Of a DNA stretch of 64,000 bases, positions 1 to 10,782 are shown in pieces. The notes under the pieces were generated by a model. The model did no database searches. It saw nothing but the letters and a program-made list of their open reading frames with translations, and was not told where the DNA came from. Source of the DNA: Phymorhynchus buccinoides (lineage: Eukaryota; Mollusca; Gastropoda; Neogastropoda; Raphitomidae); assembly GCA_017654935.2 (NCBI GenBank), contig CM065683.1:949090-1013089 (forward strand). The letters are read 5' to 3'. Numbering within the stretch: the stretch's first letter is position 1; every line of letters starts with the position of its first letter. A program made the position numbers and the translations under genes.

Positions 1-929
1 ACGAGATCTGTGCCACGCTGGACCTAGGGGGGGGGGTAAGGAGAGCAAGTCTGTGTGGAACTTGGACAACGAGATCTGTGCCACGCTGGACCTAGACTTC
101 AGGTCAGTTATCAGGGTGATGGGGGGGGGGGGGGGGGTAAGGAGAGCAAGTCTGTGTGGAACTTGGACAACGAGATCTGTGCCACGCTGGACCTAGACTT
201 CAGGTCAGTTATCAGGGTGATGGGGGGGGGGGGGGGGGGGGGTAAGGAGAGCAAGTCTGTGTGGAACTTGGACAACGAGATCTGTGCCACGCTGGACCTA
301 GACTTCAGGTCAGTTATCAGGGTGATGGGGGGGGGGGGGGGGTAAGGAAGGAGAGCAAGTCTGTGTGGAACTTGGACAACGAGATCTGTGCCACGCTGGA
401 CCTAGACTTCAGGTCAGTTATCAGGGTGATGGGGGGTGATGGGGGGGGGGGGGGGGGTAAGGAGAGCAAGTCTGTGTGGAACTTGGACAACGAGATCTGT
501 GCCACGCTGGACCTAGACTTCAGGTCAGTTATCAGGGTGATGGGGGGGGGGGGGGGGGGGGGGGGTAAGGAGAGCAAGTCTGTATGGAACTTGGACAACG
601 AGATCTGTGCCACGCTGGACCTAGACATCAGGTCAGTTATCAGGGTGATGGGGGGTGATGGGGAGGGGGGGGGGGGGGTAAGGAGAGCAAGTCTGTGTGG
701 AACTTGGACAACGAGATCTGTGCCACGCTGGACCTAGACTTCAGGTCAGTTATCAGGGTGATGGGGGGGGGGGGGGGGGGGGGGGGGGGGGTGGGGGTAA
801 GGAGAGCAAGTCTGTGTGGAACTTGGACAACGAGATCTGTGCCACGCTGGACCTAGACTTCAGGTCAGTTATCAGGGTGATGGGGGGGGGGGGGGGGTAA
901 AGGAGAGCAAGTCTGTGTGGAACTTGGAC
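1..929 (+). repeat. ~100-119 bp tandem array with poly-G tracts and an exon-like segment (possible lipid-kinase exon fragment)
   Basis: About nine units, each a conserved ~85 bp block followed by a G run of variable length (about 11 to more than 20 G). The block reads in one frame as ESKSVWNLDNEICATLDLDF and ends in a good splice donor, TTCAG|GTCAGT (for example exon end at 102), so it looks like the 3' part of an exon plus donor plus intronic G tract. The peptide SVWNLDNEICATLDLDFR aligns without gaps to the W-N-x-D-x-E motif near the C-terminus of ceramide/diacylglycerol kinase-type lipid kinases, as I recall it. The family assignment is an inference; the tandem structure and donor are seen directly. 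The upstream part of the exon lies outside the window. Long open frames here follow from the repeat period and are not genes. The G runs could form quadruplexes. Confidence 0.6.
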
Positions 930-2560
930 ACTGAGGGACAGACACAGGGAGAGTGAGGGGGAGACTGGAGAGGAAGAGGAAGAGAGGAAGGAAGAGGGGA
1001 CGGGAGAGGGGAAAGGACAGAAAGACAGACAGACAGACAGACACTGAGGGACAGACAGGTACACTGAGGGACAGACAGGTACACTGAGGGACAGACAGAC
1101 AGGTACACTGAGGGACAGACAGACAGGTACACTGAGGGACAGACAGACAGGTACACTGAGGGACAGACAGACAGGTACACTGAGGGACAGACAGACAGGT
1201 ACACTGAGGGACAGACAGACAGGTACACTGAGGGACAGACAGACAGGTACACTGAGGGACAGACAGAGGGGACGGTACACTGAGGGACAGACAGACAGGT
1301 ACACTGAGGGACAGACACAGGTAGACTGAGGGACAGACAGACAGGTACACTGAGGGACAGACAGGTACAGGGAGAGACAGGTACACTGGGGACAGACACA
1401 GGGAGAGTGAGAGAGACTGAGAGAGAAAGAAAGAGAAAGAGAGGAAGGAAGAGGGGACGGGAGAGGGAGATGTAAAGGAGAGACAGACAGACAGGTACAC
1501 TGAGGGACAGACACAGGGAGAGTGAGGGACAGACAGACAGGTACACTGAGGGACAGACAGACAGGTACACTGAGGGACAGACAGACAGGTACACTGAGGG
1601 ACAGACACAGGGAGAGTGAGGGGGAGACTGGAGAGAGAAAGAGGAAGAGAGAGGGAGAGAGAGATTTAGAGAGAGAGAGAGAGAGACGGAGACAGACACA
1701 GACAGACAGGTACACTGAGGGACAGACGCAGGGAGAGTGAGGGGGAGACTGGAGAGAGAAAGAAAGAGAAGAGAGAGGAGAGAGAGAGATTTAGACAGAG
1801 AGAGAGACAGACAGACACAGACAGACAGACAGGTACACTGAGGGACAGACGCAGGGAGAGTGAGGGGGAGACTGGAGAGAGAAAGAGGAAGAGAGAGGGA
1901 GAGAGAGATTTAGAGAGAGAGAGAGAGAGAGAGACGGAGACAGACACAGACAGACAGGTACACTGAGGGACAGACGCAGGGAGAGTGAGGGGGAGACTGG
2001 AGAGAGAAAGAGGAGAGAGAGAGAGAGATTAGAGAGAGAGAGACGGAGACAGACACAGACAGACAGGTACACTGAGGGACAGACAGACAGGTACACTGAG
2101 GGACAGACGCAGGGAGAGTGAGGGGGAGACTGGAGAGAGAAAGAGGAAGAGAGAGACAGGGAGAGAGAGATTTAGAGAGAGAGAGACGGAGACAGACACA
2201 GACAGACAGGTACACTGAGGGACAGACCGCAGGGAGAGTGAGGGGGAGACTGGAGAGAGAAAGAGGACTGAGAGAGGGAGAGAGAGATTTAGAGAGAGAG
2301 AGACGGAGACAGACACATCTCCACGACAGACAGGTACACTGAGGGACAGACGCAGGGAGAGTGAGGGGGAGACTGGAGAGAGAAAGAGGAAGACCTATCT
2401 CCACGAGAGGGACAGAGAGAGATTTAGAGAGAGAGAGACAGACGACTAGACAGACAGACAGGTACACTGAGGGACAGACCGTCAGGGAGAGTGAGGGGGA
2501 GACTGGAGAGAGAAAGAGGAAGAGAGACATATAGGGGAGCAGAGTCAGACACACGACTAA
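930..2560. repeat. AGACAG/GGTACACTGAGGG-rich minisatellite with GA-rich higher-order units
   Basis: A 20-24 bp unit built on GGTACACTGAGGGACAGACA is repeated many times at 1050-1300. From about 1390 it is interspersed with GAGA-rich blocks to make units of roughly 110-130 bp (for example 1600-2400). The + strand is almost entirely purine or AC. The serine/leucine/proline-rich frames on the minus strand are low-complexity by-products. No gene is seen. Confidence 0.9.
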
Positions 2561-2584
2561 CACATAGAGAGAGACGGAGTCAGA

Positions 2585-4140
2585 CACAGCACTAACACAT
2601 ATATACCTATCTCCACGACCGTCAGACACACGCACTAACACATATATAGTATCTCCACGCACCGAGAATCTGAGACCTAGGGGACGGGAGACACACACAA
2701 ATACCTATCTCCACGCACCGTCAGACACACGCACTAACACATATATACCTATCTCCACGCACCGTCAGACACACGCACTAACACATATATACCTATCTCC
2801 ACGCACCGTCAGACACACGCACTAACACATATATACCTATCTCCACGCACCGTCAGACACACGCACTAACACATATATACCTATCTCCACGCACCGTCAG
2901 ACACACGCACTAACACATATATACCTATCTCCACGCACCGTCAGACACACATATTACTGACACATATATACCTATCTAACACATATATACCTATCTCCAC
3001 GCACCGTCAGACACACGCACTAACACATATATACCTATCTCCACGCACCGTCAGACACACGCACTAACACATATATACCTATCTCCACGCACCGTCAGAC
3101 ACACGCACTAACACATATATACCTATCTCCACGCACCGTCAGACACACGCACTAACACATATATACCTATCTCCACGCACCGTCAGACACACGCACTAAC
3201 ACATATATACCTATCTCCACGCACCGTCAGACACACGCACTAACACATATATACCTATCTCCACGCACCGTCAGACACACGCACTAACACATATATACCT
3301 ATCTCCACGCACCGTCAGACACACGCACTAACACATATATACCTATCTCCACGCACCGTCAGACACACACACTAACACATATATACCTATCTCCACGCAC
3401 CGTCAGACACACGCACTAACACATATATACCTATCTCCACGCACCGTCAGACACACGCACTAACACATATATACCTATCTCCACGCACCGTCAGACACAC
3501 GCACTAACACATATATACCTATCTCCACGCACCGTCAGACACACGCACTGACACATATATACCTATCTCCACGCACCGTCAGACACACGCACTAACACAT
3601 ATATACCTATCTCCACGCACCGTCAGACACACACACTAACACATATATACCTATCTCCACGCACCGTCAGACACACACACTAACACATATATACCTATCT
3701 CCACGCACCGTCAGACACACACACTAACACATATATACCTATCTCCACGCACCGTCAGACACACGCACTAACACATATATACCTATCTCCACGCACCGTC
3801 AGACACACGCACTAACACATATATACCTATCTCCACGCACCGTCAGACACACGCACTAACACATATATACCTATCTCCACGCACCGTCAGACACACGCAC
3901 TAACACATATATACCTATCTCCACGCACCGTCAGACACACACACTAACACATATATACCTATCTCCACGCACCGTCAGACACACACACACCTATCACACA
4001 CCGTCAGACACACACACACACACATATATACCTATCTCCACGCACCGTCAGACACACACACACACACATATATACCTATCACGCACCGTCAGACACACAC
4101 TAACACATATATACCTATCTCCACGCACCGTCAGACACAC
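2585..4140. repeat. 44-bp minisatellite (about 33 copies)
   Basis: A very regular 44-bp unit contains ACCTATCTCCACGCACCGTC followed by AGACACACGCACTAACACATATAT. Copies are nearly identical from about 2700 to 3960, with a few G/A variants (CGCACT versus CACACT). Units are shortened and degenerate into (CA)n at 3970-4150. At the left edge (2560-2700) the unit is mixed with the preceding array. No open reading frame of interest. Confidence 0.92.
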
Positions 4141-4194
4141 ACACACACACATATTCACACATACACAGACATACACATACACACATTTTTTTCT
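4141..4194. repeat. (CA)n microsatellite
   Basis: Imperfect CA/CATA repeats continue the 44-bp array before the retroelement end that follows. Confidence 0.7.
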
Positions 4195-4288
4195 TTATAT
4201 CATTTTTTATGGATGGCTTGTTGAAAAAAAGCATGTTTTTGCTTATACAATGTTCCCATCTGGAAATAAAATGTTGACTTGACTTGAC
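4195..4288 (+). mobile_element. Retroelement 3' end with (TTGAC)n tail, + orientation
   Basis: The sequence ends in AATAAAATGTTGACTTGACTTGACA. Its reverse complement closely matches 4432-4520, so two copies of the same 3' end lie in opposite orientation around a CA-rich stretch. A pentamer tail after an AATAAA-like signal is typical of some non-LTR elements or SINEs. Only the 3' tail is present here. Confidence 0.6.
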
Positions 4289-4431
4289 ACACACACATAC
4301 ATACACACCCATATACATACACACCCATATACATACACACCCATATACATACACACCCATACACACACACACATGCACACTTGCACAACACACTCTCCCT
4401 CTCCCCTCCCCTCCCCCCCCCCCCTGTGTGT
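4289..4431. repeat. (CACACCCATATACATA)n and poly-C low-complexity spacer
   Basis: Repeats of ACACACCCATATACATAC are followed by CA-rich sequence and a C12-13 run. The spacer sits between the two opposed (TTGAC)n tails. Confidence 0.75.
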
Positions 4432-4965
4432 GTCAAGTCAAGTCAAGTCAAGTCAAAATTTTATTTAAAGATGGACATTGAATAAGCAAACATACATGCT
4501 TTTTTTCATCAAGCCATCTAACAAAGACAAAATGCAAACACACACGCACAATGCACAAACCATATTGCTTACTTACATACAAAAAAGGAACTCGGAACAG
4601 ATAAATATTTACAGTAAACAGTGGACAGCTTACGAATAGCAAAGCATATCAACAAATCGTGCCACATATTTAAATGGAAATGGGAACACAAAAGGTCATA
4701 CGCTCAGATACATTAACACATTTCACTCACTACTGTTTTGTCTATTTGTGGGAATGGGATTGGGAGACATTACAGACCAGTTCTACAGAACAACTACTGC
4801 ATACTCAACTGTTGCTTATCTGAAAGATGGAGTTTAAGTCTTGTTTTGAAATAGTTCTTGTTTTTAATTTGTTTTAAGGTAGCAGGCAGGTTGTTCCACA
4901 AGGTTCCACCAGAGTATAAAAAACTAGATTTATACAGGTTATTTTAAGGCCTAGGAAAAGATAAC
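4432..4965 (-). pseudogene. 3' fragment of a non-LTR retrotransposon, minus strand
   Basis: Read on the minus strand, 4965-4840 encodes a degenerate peptide with the GGTLWNNLPATLK-type motif (W-N-x-L-P followed by F-K-x-x-L-K), which is characteristic of the extreme C-terminus of CR1/L2-type retrotransposon polymerases. It is followed by a 3' untranslated region and the (TTGAC)n tail at 4432-4455. No RT palm is present. The copy is strongly 5'-truncated. Confidence 0.55.
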
Positions 4966-5775
4966 AAATGATTATGTCTGTGAGTATCTATATTATAATA
5001 CGCGTGCCGATAAGAATTTTTAATCTCTATTTTCTCCTAAGTCGCGGCGATTTTTGCCTTCAAGTGTGAAATATAGGGCACGTGTAGGTGCTTAACAATT
5101 CTTCCAAGTGAAATTCGCCAAGTCGTCGTTTAAAGCCGGGATTTCACATAAAATTTGCTTAACGGAGGGAGTGATTTTCAAGAAAGACAGTTTCACGGAA
5201 TAGCCGTGACAGTGGAATAGCCGTGATGTCATATCCTTTACGCGAAACTTAGATTTTTTGTGCTTGAGGGAACAGCCGTGATCCCTGTATGACCTTTATG
5301 TCGGAGGCCCCCAACAACAATCACCAAACTGCCAAAATGTTTTCAAAAACAATAGTGGATTAATCCTTAATCGGGCCCCTTCGTACATACCGAGGGGGGG
5401 CAAACACGATGCTGCAATAGCCTGAGTAGCAGAATGTGTCGTCTGCTAAAAACGGTTCATTTTTAGACTGTGCGTGTGATAACAAAAAGCCGAGGCTAGG
5501 CCTAACTCACTGCACCTAGAAGCTTCTATGGTTGCTTTGGTTAGAAGAAGGGAGAGGGGGAGGGGTGGATAGGAAAGAGAAGAGGGAGGCGAGTAGGGCT
5601 TTTTTTACAAATAGTTCCTCTACGTTCTGGAAGTTTGGTGTTTGGTCTAACCATATTTGTTTTGAAAGGTGCATAACGGAGAACAACGCATCTGCGCTCT
5701 TGAATTGACAGGAAACCGAGCAAGCAATGATTAAGTGTGTGCTGTCTACTACAGTGTGTGTGTGTGTGTGTGTTT
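4966..5775. other. Non-repetitive intergenic sequence, no gene seen
   Basis: Mixed-composition sequence without a convincing coding frame, RNA gene or array. There is a short local repetition of 'atagccgtgac' at 5200-5280 and a (TG)n run at 5753-5772 directly before the RT pseudogene. Confidence 0.6.
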
Positions 5776-8167
5776 TCACAACATTTAGGCACCTACTGTT
5801 CTCAAAGTGTCCTCAGGGGTCTGTCTTAGGCCCCATTCTGTTCACCCTCTTCACTCCATTCTGTTCACCCTCTTCACTCCATTCTGTTCACCCTCTTCAC
5901 TCCATTCTGTTCACCCTCTTCACTCCATTCTGTTCACCCTCTTCACCCCATTCTGTTCACCCTCTTCACTCCATTCTGTTCACCCTCTTCACTCCATTCT
6001 GTTCACCCTCTTCACCCCATTCTGTTCACCCTCTTCACTCCATTCTGTTCACCCTCTTCACTCCATTCTGTTCACCCTCTTCACTCCATTCTGTTCACCC
6101 TCTTCACTCCATTCTGTTCACCCTCTTCACTCCATTCTGTTCACCCTCTTCACCCCATTCTGTTCACCCTCTTCACTCCATTCTGTTCACCCTCTTCACT
6201 CCATTCTGTTCACCCTCTTCACTCCATTCTGTTCACCCTCTTCACCCCATTCTGTTCACCCTCTTCACCCCATTCTGTTCACCCTCTTCACTCCATTCTG
6301 TTCACCCTCTTCACTCCATTCTGTTCACCCTCTTCACCCCATTCTGTTCACCCTCTTCACTCCATTCTGTTCACCCTCTTCACTCCATTCTGTTCACCCT
6401 CTTCACCCCATTCTGTTCACCCTCTTCACTCCATTCTGTTCACCCTCTTCACTCCATTCTGTTCACCCTCTTCACTCCATTCTGTTCACCCTCTTCACTC
6501 CATTCTGTTCACCCTCTTCACTCCATTCTGTTCACCCTCTTCACTCCATTCTGTTCACCCTCTTCACTCCATTCTGTTCACCCTCTTCACTTCTGTTCAC
6601 CCTCTTCACTGTTCACCCTCTTCACTCCATTCTGTTCACCCTCTTCACTCCATTCTGTTCACCCTCTTCACCCCATTCTGTTCACCCTCTTCACCCCATT
6701 CTGTTCACCCTCTTCACTCCATTCTGTTCACCCTCTTCACTCCATTCTGTTCACCCTCTTCACTCCATTCTGTTCACCCTCTTCACCCCATTCTGTTCAC
6801 CCTCTTCACCCCATTCTGTTCACCCTCTTCACTCCATTCTGTTCACCTCTTCACTTCATTCTGTTCACATTTCTGTTCACCCTCTTCACTCCATTCTGTT
6901 CACCCTCTTCACTCCATTCTGTTCACCCTCTTCACTCCATTCTGTTCACCCTCTTCACTCCATTCTGTTCACCCTCTTCACTCCATTCTGTTCACCCTCT
7001 TCACTCCATTCTGTTCACCCTCTTCACTCCATTCTGTTCACCCTCTTCACTCCATTCTGTTCACTCTCTTCACTCCATTCTGTTCACCCTCTTCACTCCA
7101 TTCTGTTCACTCTCTTCACTCCATTCTGTTCACCCTCTTCACTCCATTCTGTTCACCCTCTTCACTCCATTCTGTTCACCCTCTTCACTCCATTCTGTTC
7201 ACCCTCTTCACTCCATTCTGTTCACCCTCTTCACTCCATTCTGTTCACTCTCTTCACTCAGCCAATTTCTTCTATCATCGAGGACCACAACCTGGCGTTT
7301 GAAAAATTTGCAGACGATACCGAAATACAGACAGGTGCTCCTCCTACAGACTTTCCTCTTATCTCTCAGAACATAACTTCTTGTATTGCTGATGTATAAA
7401 CCTGGATGAGTGAAAACAATTTAAAACTCGATGAAGATAAAACAGAACTCTTGGCTACTGCTGACTCTCTCCGATTAAAACGAGTAAAGAAAGAACCACT
7501 GTTCCTAGGCTCTAGTTCTGTCTCATTTAAGACCTCTGTCAAGTATCTCGGTGTTCGTCTTGATGAAACTCTGTCCATGGACTCTCAAATATCTTCTCTC
7601 TGTCGTACTTCCAACTTTCACTTGCGGCGGATTGCAGCAATCAGACCATATCTCTCAGAAGAAAGCACAGCTCACCTTGTTCGCTCACTGATTCTCTCTA
7701 GATTAGACTACTGTAACAGCATTCTTGCTGGTCTTCCTTCTTCATCTGTCTCTAGAATACAAAAAGTGCAAAACAATGCTGCTAGGCTCGTACTGCGAAA
7801 GAAAAAACGCGACCACATTACGCCTCTTCTCAAACAGCTACACTGGTTTCCTATCGCAGCACGTATCGAGTACAAGATGGCCACCCTAGCTTTCAAATTT
7901 CACAACGATTCTCTCCCTGCTTATCTTTCAAGTACGCTCTTGCCATATGTACCCTCTCGGTCTCTTCGCTCTAGCAGTCAAAACTTCCTAAAGATCCCAT
8001 ACTACGATCTAAAATCAGCTGGGCAGAGAGCCTTTCGCTTCCAGTGCGCAAAGGTGTGGAATAGTCTGCCCGACAGTCTTCGCAACAGCCCATCTATCCC
8101 TACTTTCAAGAAGAACCTGAAAACCTATCTCTTCAGAAAATCCTACTGCACTTCTTTTGTTGAGTGA
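5776..8167 (+). pseudogene. L2/CR1-like non-LTR retrotransposon RT pseudogene, palm interrupted by a minisatellite
   Basis: The left end enters the RT domain at CPQGSVLGPILFTLFT (about 5806-5860), the conserved palm motif of non-LTR reverse transcriptases. That sequence is then tandemly expanded to 7258. The RT resumes with FEKFADDTEIQ, the catalytic FADD box, at about 7300. A TAA at 7396-7398 interrupts the frame just before TWMSENNLKLDEDKTE. The C-terminal half (7406-8167) is open and carries KYLGVRLD, LSRLDYCNS and KVWNSLPDSLR motifs typical of L2-like elements. The fingers and endonuclease are missing. The element is truncated, has an internal nonsense codon and a ~1.4 kb repeat in its palm, so it is dead. 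Family level is confident, clade level moderate. Confidence 0.85.
5837..7258. repeat. 23-bp minisatellite derived from RT coding sequence (about 62 copies)
   Basis: The unit CATTCTGTTCACCCTCTTCACTC is exactly the sequence that encodes ILFTLFT in the RT palm box immediately upstream, so the array was born inside the retrotransposon. Because 23 is not a multiple of 3, translation cycles through all frames with a 69-bp (23-residue) period and stays open. Variants CACTCC and CACCCC are interspersed. Shortened units occur near 6590-6610 and 6846-6872. Confidence 0.93.
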
Positions 8168-8893
8168 TTCTCCTTTCTCCTCATTCTCCCCTCATTCTTC
8201 CCTCTAATGAAGGCCGACGTGTTGGAGCGAAATAGGGAAATGGTGCCTTGGCCTTGATGCGTACACTATGTTTGAGATAGAGAACTCCAAGGTGTGTGTG
8301 TGTGTGTGTGTGTGTGAGTGTGTATGTGTGTGTGTGTGCGTGTGTGTGCATGCGCGTGTATGTTTCTGTGTGTGTATGCTTGCATGCGTGCGTGTGTGCA
8401 TGCGCATGTGTGTGTGTTGTGTGTGTGAATCCCCCCCTCCCCTCTCCATTTCTTACTTTATTATTGACATGTCATTTTGTTGACTGGAGCGAATTAGTGG
8501 GTGGGGTGGGGATTTGATTTTGATTTGACTTTGGGTTTGATTTTTTATGTGTGCATGGGCATACGCGAGTGTGCGTTGTTTCTCTTCATCTACATTTATT
8601 TTCAAATCTTTTTTAACGACGTCAATATGTTGGCCTTAAGCTGGCGAGTGCGTGTGTTTTCATTTTTTCTTCCGTTTGCATCTGTTATTATCTCTTATTG
8701 TGCATGTGTATATTTATATGTATCTTATATGATCTGTATGTCCTGGTATTCTATTGTGTATTTAAATAGTAGTATTACGTGCCTGTATTATCATGTTCAT
8801 GTGTGTTTTGTATATGCTTTGTATCTGTAAGGCGCTTTGAGCTGTTGTCAGGATACTGCGCCATATAAATGTTATTAATTATTATTATTATTA
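8168..8893 (+). mobile_element. 3' UTR and (ATT)n tail of the L2-like element
   Basis: This runs from the ORF stop to the tail. It contains a (TG)n-rich stretch (8292-8430) and ends with GCGCTTTGAGC ... CTGCGCCATATAAAT followed by (ATT)n at about 8868-8893. The self-complementary GCGC stem, TATAAAT and trinucleotide tail match the 3' end of the L2-like copy at 21250-21322, linking the two elements to one family. Confidence 0.75.
8292..8430. repeat. (TG)n microsatellite
   Basis: Long imperfect GT/TG repeat with TGCATGCG interruptions, inside the retroelement 3' UTR. Confidence 0.85.
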
Positions 8894-9026
8894 ATTAAAG
8901 TGACAAAACCTAAGTCTGTTCTGTGCGAGGCTTGCAATTGCTTTCATGAAGCTGGGTCAGGTGTCTGACTTGACTGTTTTCCCTTCTTCCTCTTATAATA
9001 ATTTTTTTACATTGACTGTCTGAGAA

Positions 9027-9117
9027 GCCTTGATAGCTCAATAGGTAAAGCAGTGCGTCGCGGCACGCACCTCTACACACGTCCGTGGTCGCGGGTTCGA
9101 GTCGGCCCCTCGCCACA
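9027..9117 (+). mobile_element. tRNA-derived SINE head or tRNA pseudogene
   Basis: An A-box-like TAGCTCAATAGGTAAAGCA and a B-box-like GGTTCGAGTC are spaced as in a tRNA with a long variable region, and a T11 run (Pol III terminator-like) follows at 9118. The acceptor-stem ends do not pair, so this is unlikely to be a functional tRNA. It is followed by T and G homopolymers (9118-9145). Confidence 0.6.
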
Positions 9118-9333
9118 TTTTTTTTTTTTTGGGGGGGGGGGGGGTCATCATCTTTTTTAAAGGAGAGGGGAGTGGGCGGAAGGGAGGGGGCACCACCACA
9201 TATTTTTTGGTCTCTTTTCATTATTTACATCTAACCAGTTCTTCTTCTTCTTCTTTTTCTTCTTCGATCGCTCAGACAGGTTCCTATCAATTATGAACGC
9301 AGATGCTTCATGCTGCTGTGCAGAGCACGGGTT
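9118..9333. other. Homopolymer T/G and CTT-rich spacer
   Basis: T run, G run (about 12), a purine-rich stretch and (TTC)n near 9240-9265. No coding sequence seen. Confidence 0.6.
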
Positions 9334-9783
9334 TATCTAGTTAACCTTAAATTCATCTTTAAGCTTTTTCGGAGCATTCCCATTTATGATATTGTGCATA
9401 AGTATTGCTTTATTGGACAGCAATCTGTCATGTAATGTTAATAAGTTTAGTTCTTTATAATCTTTGATAGTCAGTGAGCTAGATTTTAACAAAATCAATT
9501 TTACAGCTTTTTTATACATACGGTTGATTAGTTTCAAATTGGTATCACTGCAGTTGTCCCATACATTAGATGCATAGTCAATCATTAAAAGAATATGCCC
9601 ACTAAAAATAACTTACGCGAATGAGTATCTAAGAAATGTTTAATTTTACTTAGTTGAAATATTTTTTGGTAAATATTGTTCCCAAGAGATGATGTATGTT
9701 CAGTCCATGTCAAATCCTTGTCAATTATTACGCCTAACATTTTGTGGGAATCAACTTCCTCAATTTCTTTGTTTTCTATAAAC
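9334..9783 (-). pseudogene. Non-LTR retrotransposon RT C-terminal fragment, minus strand
   Basis: Read from 9783 downward the minus strand encodes HKMLGVIIDKDLTWTEH (the K-x-L-G-V-x-I-D-x-x-L-x-W thumb motif), then a frame break near 9590, then MIDYASNVWDNCSDTNL and KLINRMYKKAVKLI. These are standard post-palm motifs of CR1/Jockey-group polymerases. Both ends are truncated, and the break near 9590 marks it as a dead copy. It is a different lineage from the L2-like RTs here, judging by its sequence. Confidence 0.75.
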
Positions 9784-9789
9784 AGTGGT

Positions 9790-9999
9790 GGTGAGTGTAT
9801 GTGTGTGAGTGTGTGTCACTCTGTGTGTGTGTGTGTATGTCAGTGTGTGTGTCACTGTGTCTGAGTGTGTGTGTGTCACTCTGTGTGTGTCACTGTATGT
9901 GTGTGTCTGTGTGTCACTGTGTGTGTGTGTGTGTCACTCTGTGTGTATGTGTCACTGTGTGTGTGTGTGTGTGTGTGTGTGTCACTCTCTGTGTGTGCC

Positions 10000-10030
<31 letters not shown>

Positions 10031-10170
10031 CACTCTCTGTGTGTGCCACTCTGTGTGTGTCACTGTGTGTATGTGTCACTGTGTGTGTGTGTGTGTGTGT
10101 GTGTCACTCTCTGTGTGTGCCACTCTGTGTGTATGTGTGTGTCACTCTGTGTGTGTGTGTGTGTGTGCAG
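9790..10170. repeat. (TG)n with TCACTCTGTG interruptions
   Basis: GT-rich array in which GTGTGTGTCACTCTGTGTGT-type blocks recur irregularly. All frames are open because of composition. It ends in GTGTGTGTGCAG|GGTGCACAG, which resembles a splice acceptor, but no coding support was found. Confidence 0.85.
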
Positions 10171-10171
10171 G

Positions 10172-10745
10172 GTGCACAGTGGTCTACTGATGGTCTGTGG
10201 TCAGGGTATCTCTCCCCACACCTCCTTCCACGATGTCAGGTTCAGCTGTCTGCCCAGCCGATGATCACCTCTCCACAATAGTCACTGCTATCTGTCATCT
10301 CTCCCCACACCTCCCTCCATGACATCAGGTTCAGCTGTCTGCCCAGCCGATGATCACCTCTCCACAATAGTCACTGCTATCTGTCATCTCTCCCCACACC
10401 TCCCTCCATGACATCAGGTTCAGCTGTCTGCCCAGCCGATGATCACCTCTCCACAATAGTCACTGCTATCTGTCATCTCTCCCCACACCTCCCTCCATGA
10501 CATCAGGTTCAGCTGTCTGCCCAGCCGATGATCACCTCTCCACAATAGTCACTGCTATCTGTCATCTCTCCCCACACCTCCCTCCATGACATCAGGTTCA
10601 GCTGTCTGCCCAGCCGATGATCACCTCTCCACAATAGTCACTGCTATCTGTCATCTCTCCCCACACCTCCCTCCATGACATCAGGTTCAGCTGTCTGCCC
10701 AGCCGATGATCACCTCTCCACAATAGTCACTGCTATCTGCCATCT
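10172..10745. repeat. 89-bp tandem repeat (about 6 copies)
   Basis: GATGATCACC recurs at 10260, 10349, 10438, 10527, 10616 and 10705, an exact 89-bp spacing. The first copy is diverged at its 5' end (10172-10230). The units contain ATCAG|GTTCAG, a donor-like site, but no coding function could be assigned. Confidence 0.92.
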
Positions 10746-10782
10746 CAACTCAAGCTCACTTTGCTTCCTCTGATTTTCTTTC

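Noticed and set aside
5727..7399. 530-549 codon proteins with 23-residue repeats
   Set aside because: They result from the 23-bp repeat cycling through three frames inside a retrotransposon pseudogene.
9027..9117. Functional tRNA gene
   Set aside because: A and B boxes are present but the acceptor stem does not pair and no normal anticodon arm could be drawn.
10140..10260. Coding exon after GTGTGTGCAG ([20 protein letters not shown])
   Set aside because: Acceptor-like context and a short open stretch only; no family recognised and the sequence grades directly into an 89-bp repeat.
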